DNA from: Streptomyces sp. DH41 | GTDB lineage: Bacteria; Actinomycetota; Actinomycetes; Streptomycetales; Streptomycetaceae | Reading direction: 5' to 3' | NCBI RefSeq assembly: GCF_029813785.1 | Contig: NZ_JARVKY010000001.1 | Coordinates: 248,001 to 312,000, forward strand | Length of the DNA: 64,000 bases | Part shown: in pieces, positions 37,735 through 46,220 of the stretch | How the letters are laid out: every line of letters starts with the position of its first letter | Position numbering within the stretch: position 1 is the stretch's first letter | Notes under the pieces: generated by a model | Told to the model about the DNA's origin: nothing | The model's database searches: none | The model's input: the letters and a program-made list of their open reading frames with translations, nothing else | Made by a program: the position numbers and the translations under genes

Positions 37735-39117
37735 ATGTCCAACAGCACCGCCACCGGTAAGCCACCGCAGTCGGACGACGCCTCCCTCTCCCACGGCCTC
37801 AAGCAGCGCCACCTGTCGATGATCGCCCTCGGCGGTGTGATCGGCGCCGGGCTGTTCGTCGGCTCCGGGGCCGGTATCGCCGCCGCCGGTCCGTCGATCG
37901 TCATCGCCTACACCCTCTCCGGCCTCCTCGTGATGCTGGTGATGCGGATGCTGGGCGAGATGTCGGCCGCGTATCCGTCGTCGGGTTCCTTCTCCGCGCA
38001 CGCCGAGCGGGCCATCGGCCCCTGGGCCGGCTTCACCGCGGGCTGGGCCTTCTGGGTGCTGCTGTGCACGGCCGTCGGCCTGGAGGGCATCGGTGCCGCG
38101 CAGATCGTCCACGGCTGGCTGCCCGGCACGCCGGAGTGGGCCTGGGTGGCGCTGTTCATGGTGGTGTTCTGCGGGACGAACCTGGCCGCCGTGAAGAACT
38201 TCGGTGAGTTCGAGTTCTGGTTCGCCGCCCTCAAGGTCGGCGCGATCTCGCTGTTCCTCGTGCTGGGCGTGCTGGCGATCACCGGCGTCCTGCCGGGCAC
38301 CGACTCCCCCGGCACCTCGCACCTGAGCGACTTCCTGCCGAACGGCGGCAACGGTCTGATCATCGGCCTGCTCGCCTCGGTGTTCGCCTACGGCGGCCTG
38401 GAGACGGTGACCATCGCGGCGGCCGAGTCGGAGAACCCGGTCAAGGGCGTGGCGAGCGCCGTGCGGACGGCGATGTGGCGGATCGCGCTGTTCTACATCG
38501 GCTCGATGGCGGTCATCGTCACCCTGGTGCCCTGGGACTCCCCGGAAGTCGTGGAGAAGGGCCCGTACGTCGCCGCCCTGGACGAACTCGGCATCCCGGG
38601 CGCCGGCGAGCTCATGAACGTCGTCGTGCTGGTCGCGCTGCTGAGCGCCATGAACGCCAACATCTACGGCGCCTCGCGCATCGGCTACTCGCTGGTGGAG
38701 CGCGGCCAGGGCCCGAAGGCGCTGGGCCGGGTCTCGGGCGGGGTGCCGCGGATCGCGGTGCTGGTCTCCTCCCTCTTCGGCTTCGGCTGTGTGCTGCTCA
38801 GCTACTGGCGGCCGGACGACGTCTTCTCCTGGCTGCTGAACATGATCGGCGCGGTCATCCTGGTCGTCTGGATCTTCATCGCCGTCTCCCAGCTGCGGCT
38901 GCGGCGCCGGCTGGAGCGGGAGGCGCCCGAGAAGCTGGTCGTGCGCATGTGGGGCTTCCCGTGGCTGACGTGGGTCGCGCTGGCGGCCATGGCCACGGTC
39001 TTCGTGCTGATGGCCCGCGAGCCGGACACCCGGGTGCAGCTGTACTCCACGGGCGGGATGACGCTGGCCCTGGCGGCCGTCGGCTACGCGTGGCAGCGGC
39101 GGCGGGCGCGCGGCTAG
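37735..39117 (+). CDS. APC-family amino acid permease, second of a pair
   Basis: The 460-residue transporter starts at ATG 37735 (MSNSTATGK). It shares long stretches with the permease at 35248, including RHLSMIALGGVIGAGLFVGS and MLVMRMLGEMSAAYPSSGSF. About twelve helices are present. EKLVVRMWGFPWLTWVALA is shared with its paralogue almost unchanged. The ribosome binding site is weak. Substrate is probably a neutral amino acid or GABA-like compound; this is inference. Confidence 0.92.
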   Translation: MSNSTATGKPPQSDDASLSHGLKQRHLSMIALGGVIGAGLFVGSGAGIAAAGPSIVIAYTLSGLLVMLVMRMLGEMSAAYPSSGSFSAHAERAIGPWAGFTAGWAFWVLLCTAVGLEGIGAAQIVHGWLPGTPEWAWVALFMVVFCGTNLAAVKNFGEFEFWFAALKVGAISLFLVLGVLAITGVLPGTDSPGTSHLSDFLPNGGNGLIIGLLASVFAYGGLETVTIAAAESENPVKGVASAVRTAMWRIALFYIGSMAVIVTLVPWDSPEVVEKGPYVAALDELGIPGAGELMNVVVLVALLSAMNANIYGASRIGYSLVERGQGPKALGRVSGGVPRIAVLVSSLFGFGCVLLSYWRPDDVFSWLLNMIGAVILVVWIFIAVSQLRLRRRLEREAPEKLVVRMWGFPWLTWVALAAMATVFVLMAREPDTRVQLYSTGGMTLALAAVGYAWQRRRARG

Positions 39118-39137
39118 CCACCGCCCGGACACGCCCC

Positions 39138-39177
39138 GAGGGCCCCCGCACGGACACGGATCCGTGCGGGGGCCCTC
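39138..39177 (+). terminator. Terminator after second permease
   Basis: A perfect 17-bp stem (39138-39154 with 39161-39177) with a six-base loop is followed by TCTC. Confidence 0.85.
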
Positions 39178-39266
39178 TCTCATGCCCTCGCGTGCCCTTC
39201 CGGGCGTGCCCCGGCACGCCCGCCCGCCCTTCGGCCCCTCGGAGGCCTCTTGCTGCTAGCGTGCAC

Positions 39267-39283
39267 TTGCAAGCCTTTTGCAA
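39267..39283 (+). promoter_or_regulatory. Nur box upstream of sodF
   Basis: The sequence TTGCAA-GCCTT-TTGCAA is a perfect match to the reported consensus of Nur, the nickel-responsive Fur-family repressor. In S. coelicolor Nur represses sodF when nickel is present. A possible -10 TAGCGT lies at 39257-39262 just upstream, so bound Nur would block initiation. The site ends 23 bp before the ATG. Confidence 0.85.
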
Positions 39284-39306
39284 TAAGAGGTCGGAGGGGA
39301 TCCGCC

Positions 39307-39948
39307 ATGTCCGTCTACACGCTTCCTGAACTGCCGTACGACTACTCCGCGCTGGCCCCCGTGATCAGCCCCGAGATCATCGAGCTGCACCACGACAAGC
39401 ACCACGCCGCCTACGTGAAGGGCGCCAACGACACGTTGGAGCAGCTCGCCGAGGCGCGGGACAAGGAGACGTGGGGCTCGATCAACGGCCTGGAGAAGAA
39501 CCTCGCCTTCCACCTCTCCGGGCACATCCTGCACTCGATCTACTGGCACAACATGACCGGCGACGGTGGCGGCGAGCCGCTGGAGGCGGACGGCGTGGGC
39601 GAGCTGGCCGACGCGATCGCCGAGTCGTTCGGCTCCTTCGCGGGCTTCAAGGCGCAGCTCACCAAGGCCGCCGCGACCACGCAGGGCTCCGGCTGGGGCG
39701 TGCTGGCGTACGAGCCGCTGAGCGGGCGGCTGATCGTCGAGCAGGTCTACGACCACCAGGGCAACGTCGGCCAGGGCGCCACCCCGATCCTGGTCTTCGA
39801 CGCCTGGGAGCACGCCTTCTACCTCCAGTACAAGAACCAGAAGGTCGACTTCATCGACGCCATGTGGGCCGTCGTCGACTGGCAGGACGTGGCGAAGCGT
39901 TTCGAGGCCGCCCGGTCCCGTACGAACACGCTGCTGCTGGCGCCGTGA
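39307..39948 (+). CDS. sodF: Iron superoxide dismutase
   Basis: The 213-residue enzyme converts superoxide to oxygen and peroxide. It begins [18 protein letters not shown] after AGGTCGGAGGGG. Metal ligands are in [26 protein letters not shown] and [11 protein letters not shown], the last with the Asp and His of the Fe/Mn family. The Nur box points to the Fe-type enzyme that replaces nickel SOD when nickel is scarce. Confidence 0.97.
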   Translation: MSVYTLPELPYDYSALAPVISPEIIELHHDKHHAAYVKGANDTLEQLAEARDKETWGSINGLEKNLAFHLSGHILHSIYWHNMTGDGGGEPLEADGVGELADAIAESFGSFAGFKAQLTKAAATTQGSGWGVLAYEPLSGRLIVEQVYDHQGNVGQGATPILVFDAWEHAFYLQYKNQKVDFIDAMWAVVDWQDVAKRFEAARSRTNTLLLAP

Positions 39949-40020
39949 CCGGCTGAGTACCCGGGTCGTCCTGCCTCGTGATCGTCTTCTCACCCTTCAC
40001 GGCGGCAGGCGGAGGAAGGG

Positions 40021-40053
40021 AAGCCCCCGCGAGGACGTGACTCGCGGGGGCTT
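40021..40053 (+). terminator. Terminator after sodF
   Basis: A perfect 13-bp stem (40021-40033 with 40041-40053) precedes TCTG. It also serves the convergent methyltransferase gene ending at 40072. Confidence 0.8.
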
Positions 40054-40071
40054 TCTGTGCACGCAGGGGCG

Positions 40072-40857
40072 TCAGGGCTTGCGGGCGAGGCCGCCGTGCT
40101 GGCCGATCGGCCGCGGGGCCGCGCCGTCCGGGGACGGGTCCGGGCGCCACAGCGGGACGGACACGACACCCGGGTCCACCGGTTCCAGTCCCTCGAAGTA
40201 GGCCTCGATCTGGTCGACGGGGCGCAGGAAGTACGGCACGGCGCCGGTCTCGTTGTAGCCGTCCTGGGCCGCCTCGTAGTCCGGGTCGGTGCCGCGCGAG
40301 CCGTCGTTGACACACAGGTAGCTGCCGGATGGCAGGCCGGCCATCAGATGACGTACCAGGTCACGGGCCCGGTCGTGGTCGGCGACATGGCCGAGGATGC
40401 CGCTGAGGACGAGGGCGGTGGGGCGGCCCGGGTCGAGGGTGCGGCCGGCCGCCCGGAGGACGCGGTCCGGCTCGAAGAGGCTGATGTCCTCGTAGGCGGT
40501 GGCGCCCTCGGGGGTGGAGGTGAGCAGGGCGCGGGCGTGGGCCAGGACCAGCGGGTCGTTGTCGACGTAGACGATCCGCGCCTCGGGTGCGTGCCGCTGG
40601 GCGACCTCGTGGGTGTTGTCGACCGTCGGCAGCCCGGTGCCGACGTCCAGGAACTGCCGTACACCCGCCTCCAGCACCAGGTACCGGATGGCGCGGCCGA
40701 GGAAGGCGCGGCTGCCGCGGGCGATGGTGACGATGCCGGGGAAGACGGCGGTGTAGGCGTCGCCGGCCGCCTCGTCCACGGGGTAGTTGTCCTTGCCGCC
40801 CAGCCAGTAGTTCCAGATCCGGGCCGAGTGCGGCACCGAGGTGTCGATCTCCGTCAT
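40072..40857 (-). CDS. DUF574-type SAM-dependent methyltransferase
   Basis: The 261-residue protein starts at ATG 40857, after GGAGGC. The N-terminal signature HSARIWNYWLGGKDNYPVDE is typical of the actinobacterial DUF574/Methyltransf_19 family. The SAM-binding glycine loop is FLDVGTGLPTVDNTHEVA, and VYVDNDPLVLAHA is motif II. Streptomyces carry dozens of these, with unknown targets. A longer upstream frame is not coding. Confidence 0.9.
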   Translation of the reverse strand: MTEIDTSVPHSARIWNYWLGGKDNYPVDEAAGDAYTAVFPGIVTIARGSRAFLGRAIRYLVLEAGVRQFLDVGTGLPTVDNTHEVAQRHAPEARIVYVDNDPLVLAHARALLTSTPEGATAYEDISLFEPDRVLRAAGRTLDPGRPTALVLSGILGHVADHDRARDLVRHLMAGLPSGSYLCVNDGSRGTDPDYEAAQDGYNETGAVPYFLRPVDQIEAYFEGLEPVDPGVVSVPLWRPDPSPDGAAPRPIGQHGGLARKP

Positions 40858-41139
40858 CGGGCCTCCGTCATGAGGGTCTCCGTCATGGGCGCTGTACGCC
40901 GCCGAGGTCGTCGTGGCGAGCGTACGGCTCCGGGCGGCGGGACGCGCGCCGGAAACCCAATCACCCCTCCGGCACGGCGGGTTGACCGGCGCGCGGGCCT
41001 CGCCACCACCGGCGCGCGGGCCCGTCCCGCGCGCCGTACGGGCTCCCGGTCCCCCGGTTCTCCCCGTGCGGCGTCTGGCGCGGCGCGCGGGCCGCGCGCT
41101 GTACTGCCGTCCCGGTCCACGGGCGCTGCGGAGGATGCG

Positions 41140-41367
41140 ATGAGGAAGAGTCTGGCCTGCCCCACCTGCGGGGGGATGCAGGACTTCCGCCCGCTCGACG
41201 ACGCCGAGCGGTCGGCCGTGAAAGAACAGCTGAAGATCCCGTACGTGCACGACTACTGGCGCTGCGACGTCGCCGGCTGCCTGCGGTTCCAGCGCTGGGA
41301 CAAGCGGCGGGACGGCGGCCTGCTGCCGGAGAGGTTCCGCAGGCAGGCCGCCGACGGGGAGAAGTGA
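41140..41367 (+). CDS. 75-residue zinc-ribbon protein
   Basis: The small protein starts at ATG 41140 (MRKSLACPTCGGMQDF), with GAGGATG upstream. One CPTC pair and a second cysteine pair in RCDVAGCLRF form a probable zinc ribbon. The remainder is charged. I do not recognise a named family; the good codon bias and the clean start support it. Confidence 0.65.
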   Translation: MRKSLACPTCGGMQDFRPLDDAERSAVKEQLKIPYVHDYWRCDVAGCLRFQRWDKRRDGGLLPERFRRQAADGEK

Positions 41368-41388
41368 CCCCGGCGATCCCGGTGGCCG

Positions 41389-42027
41389 CTACAGGTTGCT
41401 GAAGTCCGGGCCCTTGGTACGGGTGCGCTTGATCTCGTAGAAACCGGGGACCGAGGCGACCGCGAGGGTGCCGTCCCAGAGCTTGGCGGCGTCTTCGCCC
41501 TTGGGCGCCGGGGTGACGACCGGGCCGAAGAAGGCGAGCTGCGCGCCGTCGGCGCCGGGGACGGCGATGACCGGGGTGCCGACCTCCTGGCCGACCTTGT
41601 CGATGCCCTCCTTGTGGGAGGCGCGCAGCTGGGGCTCGTACGGGGTGGAGTCCCAGTGGTCCATGAGCGACTCGGGCAGGCCGGCGTCCTTCAGGGCGGC
41701 GGCGACCGTCTCCCTCTCCGGGCCCTCGCCCTGGTTGTGGAAGCGGGTGCCGAGCGCCGTGTAGAGGTCGCCGAGGATCTCGGCGCCGTGCTCCTCCTGG
41801 GCCGCGATGACGACCCGGACCGGGCCCCAGGCCTTGGTCTCGAGCAGTTCGCGGTACTCGTCGGGCAGCTCGTCGAGCTTGTCCTCGTTGAGGACGGCGA
41901 GGCTCATCACGTGCCAGCGGACCTCGATGTCCCGGACCTTCTCCACCTCCAGGACCCAGCGGGAGGTCATCCAGGCCCAGGGGCACAGCGGGTCGAACCA
42001 GAAGTCGACGGGCGTCTTCTCCGACAT
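41389..42027 (-). CDS. DsbA-family oxidoreductase (mycothiol-dependent nitroreductase-like)
   Basis: The 212-residue thioredoxin-fold protein starts at ATG 42027 after GAGGAGA. The active-site segment is FWFDPLCPWAWMTSRW, a CPWA motif as in Rv2466c-type enzymes. An all-helical insertion and a cis-proline segment (GTPVIAVPGADG) follow. In actinobacteria such proteins use mycothiol. It is divergent from pepN. Confidence 0.88.
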   Translation of the reverse strand: MSEKTPVDFWFDPLCPWAWMTSRWVLEVEKVRDIEVRWHVMSLAVLNEDKLDELPDEYRELLETKAWGPVRVVIAAQEEHGAEILGDLYTALGTRFHNQGEGPERETVAAALKDAGLPESLMDHWDSTPYEPQLRASHKEGIDKVGQEVGTPVIAVPGADGAQLAFFGPVVTPAPKGEDAAKLWDGTLAVASVPGFYEIKRTRTKGPDFSNL

Positions 42028-42173
42028 GTCTCTCCTCATGAGGCAACAGGGCCGAGCTCTTCTCCCTGGCAACCGGCCGGACGCCGTGGCCATTCCCGGC
42101 TGCCGCGCGTCAGGGGCACATGGCAGGATCGACGCTGTCCGCATACTGAACACCACCCGAGGGAGTGCCGCCC

Positions 42174-44759
42174 GTGCCCGGAGAGAATCTGTCCCGCGAC
42201 GAGGCCCGGGAGCGGGCCGCCCTGCTGTCCGTCGACGGGTACGAGGTGTCCCTCGACGTGCGCTCGGCCATCGGTGACGCGGAGGGCGACGGCCCGCGCA
42301 CCTTCCGGTCCGTCACCACGATCCGCTTCCGCTGCAACGAGCCCGGCGCGAGCGGCTTCGCCGACCTGATCGCGCCGAGCGTCACCGCGGTCTCCCTCAA
42401 CGGCCGCGACCTCGACCCGAGCGAGGTCTTCGACGGCTCCCGGATCGCCCTGGAGGACCTGGCCGCCGACAACGAACTGGTCGTCGACGCCCAGTGCGCC
42501 TACTCCCGCACCGGCGAGGGCCTGCACCGCTTCGTCGACCCGGAGGACGGCGAGGTGTACCTGTACACCCAGTACGAGCCGGCCGACTCCCGCCGGGTCT
42601 TCGCGGGCTTCGAGCAGCCTGACCTCAAGGCGCCCTTCCGCTTCGAGGTGCGGGCGCCCGAGGAGTGGACGGTGTGGAGCAACGGCGCCGGTGAACGCGT
42701 CGACGGGGTGTGGCGGTTCGCGGAGACGAAGCCGATCTCGACGTACATCACCTGTGTCGTCGCCGGCCCGTACCACTACGTCACGGACTCCTACGAGCGC
42801 GTGTTCGAGGACGGTACGCGGCTGGAGATCCCGCTCGGCGCGATGTGCCGCAAGGGGCTGGCCCCGCACTTCGACGCCGACGACGTCTTCCTGGTCACCA
42901 AGCAGGGCCTGGACTTCTTCCACGACCACTTCGACTACCCGTACCCCTTCGGGAAGTACGACCAGGCGTTCGTGCCCGAGTACAACCTCGGCGCGATGGA
43001 GAACCCGGGACTGGTGACCTTCCGGGAGGAGTTCATCTTCCGGGGCAAGGTGACCCGGGCGTCCTACGAGGGCCGCGCCAACGTCATCCTGCACGAGATG
43101 GCGCACATGTGGTTCGGCGACCTGGTCACCATGGAGTGGTGGGACGACCTGTGGCTGAAGGAGTCCTTCGCCGACTTCATGGGCGCCTTCTCGCTGGTCG
43201 GCGCGACCCGCTTCACCGACGGCTGGATCACCTTCGCCAACCGCCGCAAGGCGTGGGCCTACCGCGCGGACCAGCTGCCCTCCACGCACCCGGTCACCGC
43301 CGACATCCGCGACCTCCAGGACGCCAAGCTCAACTTCGACGGCATCACGTACGCCAAGGGCGCTTCCGTACTGAAGCAGCTGGTGGCGTACGTCGGCCAG
43401 GACGCGTTCCTGGAGGGCGCGCGGCGCTACTTCAAGCGGCACGCGTACGGCAACACGCGCCTCGGTGACCTGCTGTCGGTCCTGGAGGAGACCAGCGGGC
43501 GGGACATGGCGGCCTGGGCGCGCTCCTGGCTCCAGACGGCGGGCGTCAACTCGCTGACCCCGCAGGTGCTGCTGAGCTCCGGGGGCCGCGTCGACGAGCT
43601 CGCGGTGGTGCAGGAGGCCGCCGAGTCGCACCCGGAGCTGCGCCCCCACCGGGTCGCGGTCGGTCTGTACCGGCGTACGGGCGACGGTTCCCTGGAGCGG
43701 TACGCGCGCGCCGAGGTGGACGTCGACGGGCCTCGCACGGTGGTGGCGGAGCTGGCCGGCGCCGAGGCGCCCGAGCTGGTGCTGGTCAACGACGACGACC
43801 TGACGTACTGCAAGACCCGCTTCGACGAGACGTCGCTGGCGACGCTGCGCGACCACCTGGGTGCGCTGACCGACCCGCTGGCCCGTGCCCTGTGCTGGTC
43901 GGCGCTGTGGAACATGACCCGGGACGCGCTGCTCCCGGCGCGGGACTTCGTCGGCCTGGTGCTGCGGTTCGCGGGGCGCGAGTCGGACATCGGCGTGCTC
44001 CAGATGCTGCACGCCTGGGCGAACTCGGCGCTGACGCACTACGTGGCCCCCGACTGGCGCCAGGCCGGTGGCCGACTGCTCGGCGAGGGCGCGCTGCGGG
44101 AGCTGCGGGACGCGGTGCCGGGCAGCGAGCAGCAGCTGGCGTGGGCGAGGTTCTTCGCGGCGGTGGCCTCGGACGAGGCCGAGCTGCGGCTGCTGCGCGG
44201 GCTGCTGGAGGGCACCGAGAAGATCGACGGTCTGGAGGTGGACCAGGAGCTGCGCTGGGCGTTCCTGGAGCCGCTCGCCGCGCACGGCGACGCCGACGAG
44301 GGCGTGCTGGCCGCCGAGCTGGCCCGCGACGACACGGCCTCCGGCAAGCGCCACCAGGTGCGCTGCCTGGCGGCCCGCCCGTCGGCGGCGGTGAAGGCGC
44401 AGGCCTGGGCACAGGTCGTGGAGTCGGACGGGCTGTCGAACGCCCTGGTGGAGGCGACGATCGCGGGCTTCGAGCAGGCCTCGCAGCGGGAGCTGATCGC
44501 CCCGTACGCCCAGAAGTACTTCGCGGCGATCGAGCGGGTGTGGGCCGAGCGGTCGATCCAGATCGGGATGGACGTGGTCCGGGGCCTGTTCCCGTCCCTG
44601 CGGGACTCCCAGGACACGCTCGACGCGACGGACGCGTGGCTGTCCGCGCACGAGGACGCCGCGCCCGCGCTGCGCCGGCTGGTGCTGGAGGCACGGGACG
44701 ACCTGGCGCGGGCGCTGCGCGGCCAGGCGTGTGACGCGGCGGTGGACGCCGGACGGTAG
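42174..44759 (+). CDS. pepN: Aminopeptidase N, M1 family, first copy
   Basis: The 861-residue zinc metallopeptidase is read from GTG 42174 (VPGENLSRDEARERAALL), with GAGGGAG eight bases upstream. The substrate motif is GAMENPGL near residue 272. The zinc site HEMAH-X18-E uses His307, His311 and Glu330. The usual NESF around that glutamate is KESF here. The tyrosine of ITYAKGASVLKQLVAY is the likely transition-state residue. The C-terminal ERAP1-like domain is complete. A paralogue lies at 54394. It removes N-terminal residues from peptides in the cytosol. Confidence 0.95.
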   Translation: MPGENLSRDEARERAALLSVDGYEVSLDVRSAIGDAEGDGPRTFRSVTTIRFRCNEPGASGFADLIAPSVTAVSLNGRDLDPSEVFDGSRIALEDLAADNELVVDAQCAYSRTGEGLHRFVDPEDGEVYLYTQYEPADSRRVFAGFEQPDLKAPFRFEVRAPEEWTVWSNGAGERVDGVWRFAETKPISTYITCVVAGPYHYVTDSYERVFEDGTRLEIPLGAMCRKGLAPHFDADDVFLVTKQGLDFFHDHFDYPYPFGKYDQAFVPEYNLGAMENPGLVTFREEFIFRGKVTRASYEGRANVILHEMAHMWFGDLVTMEWWDDLWLKESFADFMGAFSLVGATRFTDGWITFANRRKAWAYRADQLPSTHPVTADIRDLQDAKLNFDGITYAKGASVLKQLVAYVGQDAFLEGARRYFKRHAYGNTRLGDLLSVLEETSGRDMAAWARSWLQTAGVNSLTPQVLLSSGGRVDELAVVQEAAESHPELRPHRVAVGLYRRTGDGSLERYARAEVDVDGPRTVVAELAGAEAPELVLVNDDDLTYCKTRFDETSLATLRDHLGALTDPLARALCWSALWNMTRDALLPARDFVGLVLRFAGRESDIGVLQMLHAWANSALTHYVAPDWRQAGGRLLGEGALRELRDAVPGSEQQLAWARFFAAVASDEAELRLLRGLLEGTEKIDGLEVDQELRWAFLEPLAAHGDADEGVLAAELARDDTASGKRHQVRCLAARPSAAVKAQAWAQVVESDGLSNALVEATIAGFEQASQRELIAPYAQKYFAAIERVWAERSIQIGMDVVRGLFPSLRDSQDTLDATDAWLSAHEDAAPALRRLVLEARDDLARALRGQACDAAVDAGR

Positions 44760-44851
44760 CCCGGCGGCGCACGGGCGCCGGCCCCACCCCGACCTCTGGC
44801 CAATGATTGGGCGTTCCGTCACCGTTACGGAATTCGGTCAACAGCAGCCGT

Positions 44852-44884
44852 AACCCCTGGTCCGCACCCGGCGGACCAGGGGTT
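44852..44884 (+). terminator. Terminator after first pepN
   Basis: A perfect 14-bp stem (44852-44865 with 44871-44884) ends in GGTT and is followed by TTC. Confidence 0.8.
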
Positions 44885-44987
44885 TTCGGCATCCGAACAC
44901 CCGTCCTTTAGGGCGGTCTTGTCCGGGTTTGGCGATGGACTTGTAACAGGGGTTAAAGGGCGGACCGGACGCGGGAAAGTCCCGGTC

Positions 44988-46127
44988 ATGACGCACAACA
45001 CCCCGCTCTCCCCTCGCCCCCTCCACCACCTGGCCGCCGGCCGGCGCCGGCTGGTGACGGCAGCTCAGTTGCGGGCGCACGGTGTCTCCGCCGCCGAGAC
45101 CAGCGAACGGTGCCGGCCCGGGGGGCCCTGGCAGCAGCTCCTCCCGAACGTCGTCCTGCTCCACCAGGGCCCGCCGACCAGCGACGAGCGCCTGCACGCG
45201 GTGCTGCTGTACGCGGCACGGGAGCGGACCGTCGTCCAGAACGGCGGCGAGAACGGCGCCGGGAACGGCGGCGAGAACGGCGCCGGGAACGCCGGTGCGG
45301 CCGCCGGTGTCCCGGTCGGGGTGACCGCCTCGGTACCGGTCCAGCCGGGCCGTGAGGAGACGCCGCCCGTCCCCGCCTACGCGGAGGCGATGATCACGGG
45401 CCTGGCCGCGCTGACGCTGCACGGCTTCACCGCCGCTCCCCCGCTGCCGTCCCTGGACGTCATCGACGTCCTGGTGCCCAGACTGCGCCGGCTGCGTACG
45501 ACGGGCTGCGCGCGGATCGTCCGCACGACCGCGCTGCCCACCTCCGTGCAGGTCACCGGCGTTCCGGTGGCTCCGGTGGCGCGGGCCCTGGCCGACGCGG
45601 TGGCGGAGCTGTCGGACGCGGGCGTCGTCCGCCGGCTGCTGACGGAGGCGGTACGCGGCGGGCACTGCGAACCGGCCTCGGTGGTACGGGAGCTGAACCG
45701 GGCCCGGCTGCTCAGCCGCCCGCACGTGGTGGACGCCGTGGACTCGCTGGTCGCGGAGGGGCGGGCGCTGGCCGAGCAGCGCCTGTACCGGATGGTGCGC
45801 GAGCACGGCCTGCCGGAACCGGTCTGGAACGTCGACCTGCGCCTGCCCGGCGGGCCCCTCCTCGGCGGTGTCGACGCCTTCTGGCCCGAGCACTCGGTGG
45901 CACTGGAGCTGGACACCCGCGCCCACCGTCAGCGGGAGGACGACGCGCTCTGGGCTCAGTACGCCCGCAAGCGCGAGCACCTGGAACGGCTGGGCATCAC
46001 GGTCGTGCACCTCACGCCGCGCAAGCTGCGGGACTGCCCGGAACACCAGGCGGCCGTCGTCCGTACGGCGTTGATGGCGGCCGGGGACCGGGAACCCGCC
46101 GCGTATGTCGTGGCGCTGCCCCGGTAG
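44988..46127 (+). CDS. AbiEi-antitoxin-domain/Vsr-like (DUF559) protein
   Basis: The 379-residue protein starts at ATG 44988. The N-terminal segment (LVTAAQLRAHGVSAAETSERC and PNVVLLHQGPPTSDERL) resembles the AbiEi wHTH antitoxin domain. A Gly/Asn/Glu-rich linker with a duplicated GGENGAGN octapeptide follows (about 45243-45290). The C-terminal third looks like a Vsr/DUF559 PD-(D/E)XK-type fold: GVDAFWPEHSVALELDTRAH, then RKREHLERLGITVVHLTPRK. No AbiEii toxin gene is adjacent. Such proteins are widespread single genes in actinobacteria with unknown role. Confidence 0.7.
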   Translation: MTHNTPLSPRPLHHLAAGRRRLVTAAQLRAHGVSAAETSERCRPGGPWQQLLPNVVLLHQGPPTSDERLHAVLLYAARERTVVQNGGENGAGNGGENGAGNAGAAAGVPVGVTASVPVQPGREETPPVPAYAEAMITGLAALTLHGFTAAPPLPSLDVIDVLVPRLRRLRTTGCARIVRTTALPTSVQVTGVPVAPVARALADAVAELSDAGVVRRLLTEAVRGGHCEPASVVRELNRARLLSRPHVVDAVDSLVAEGRALAEQRLYRMVREHGLPEPVWNVDLRLPGGPLLGGVDAFWPEHSVALELDTRAHRQREDDALWAQYARKREHLERLGITVVHLTPRKLRDCPEHQAAVVRTALMAAGDREPAAYVVALPR

Positions 46128-46157
46128 TGACGGACCGGAGCGGTCGCCAGGAGGGGA

Positions 46158-46207
46158 GAGGAGGGGCCACCGGGCCACCGGCCACCGCTGCGCCGGGGCC
46201 CCTCCTC
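46158..46207. terminator. Bidirectional terminator at 46.2 kb
   Basis: An 11-bp stem GAGGAGGGGCC with its complement lies between two convergent stops; the 28-base loop is GC-rich. Confidence 0.6.
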
Positions 46208-46220
46208 GTGCACGGCGGGT

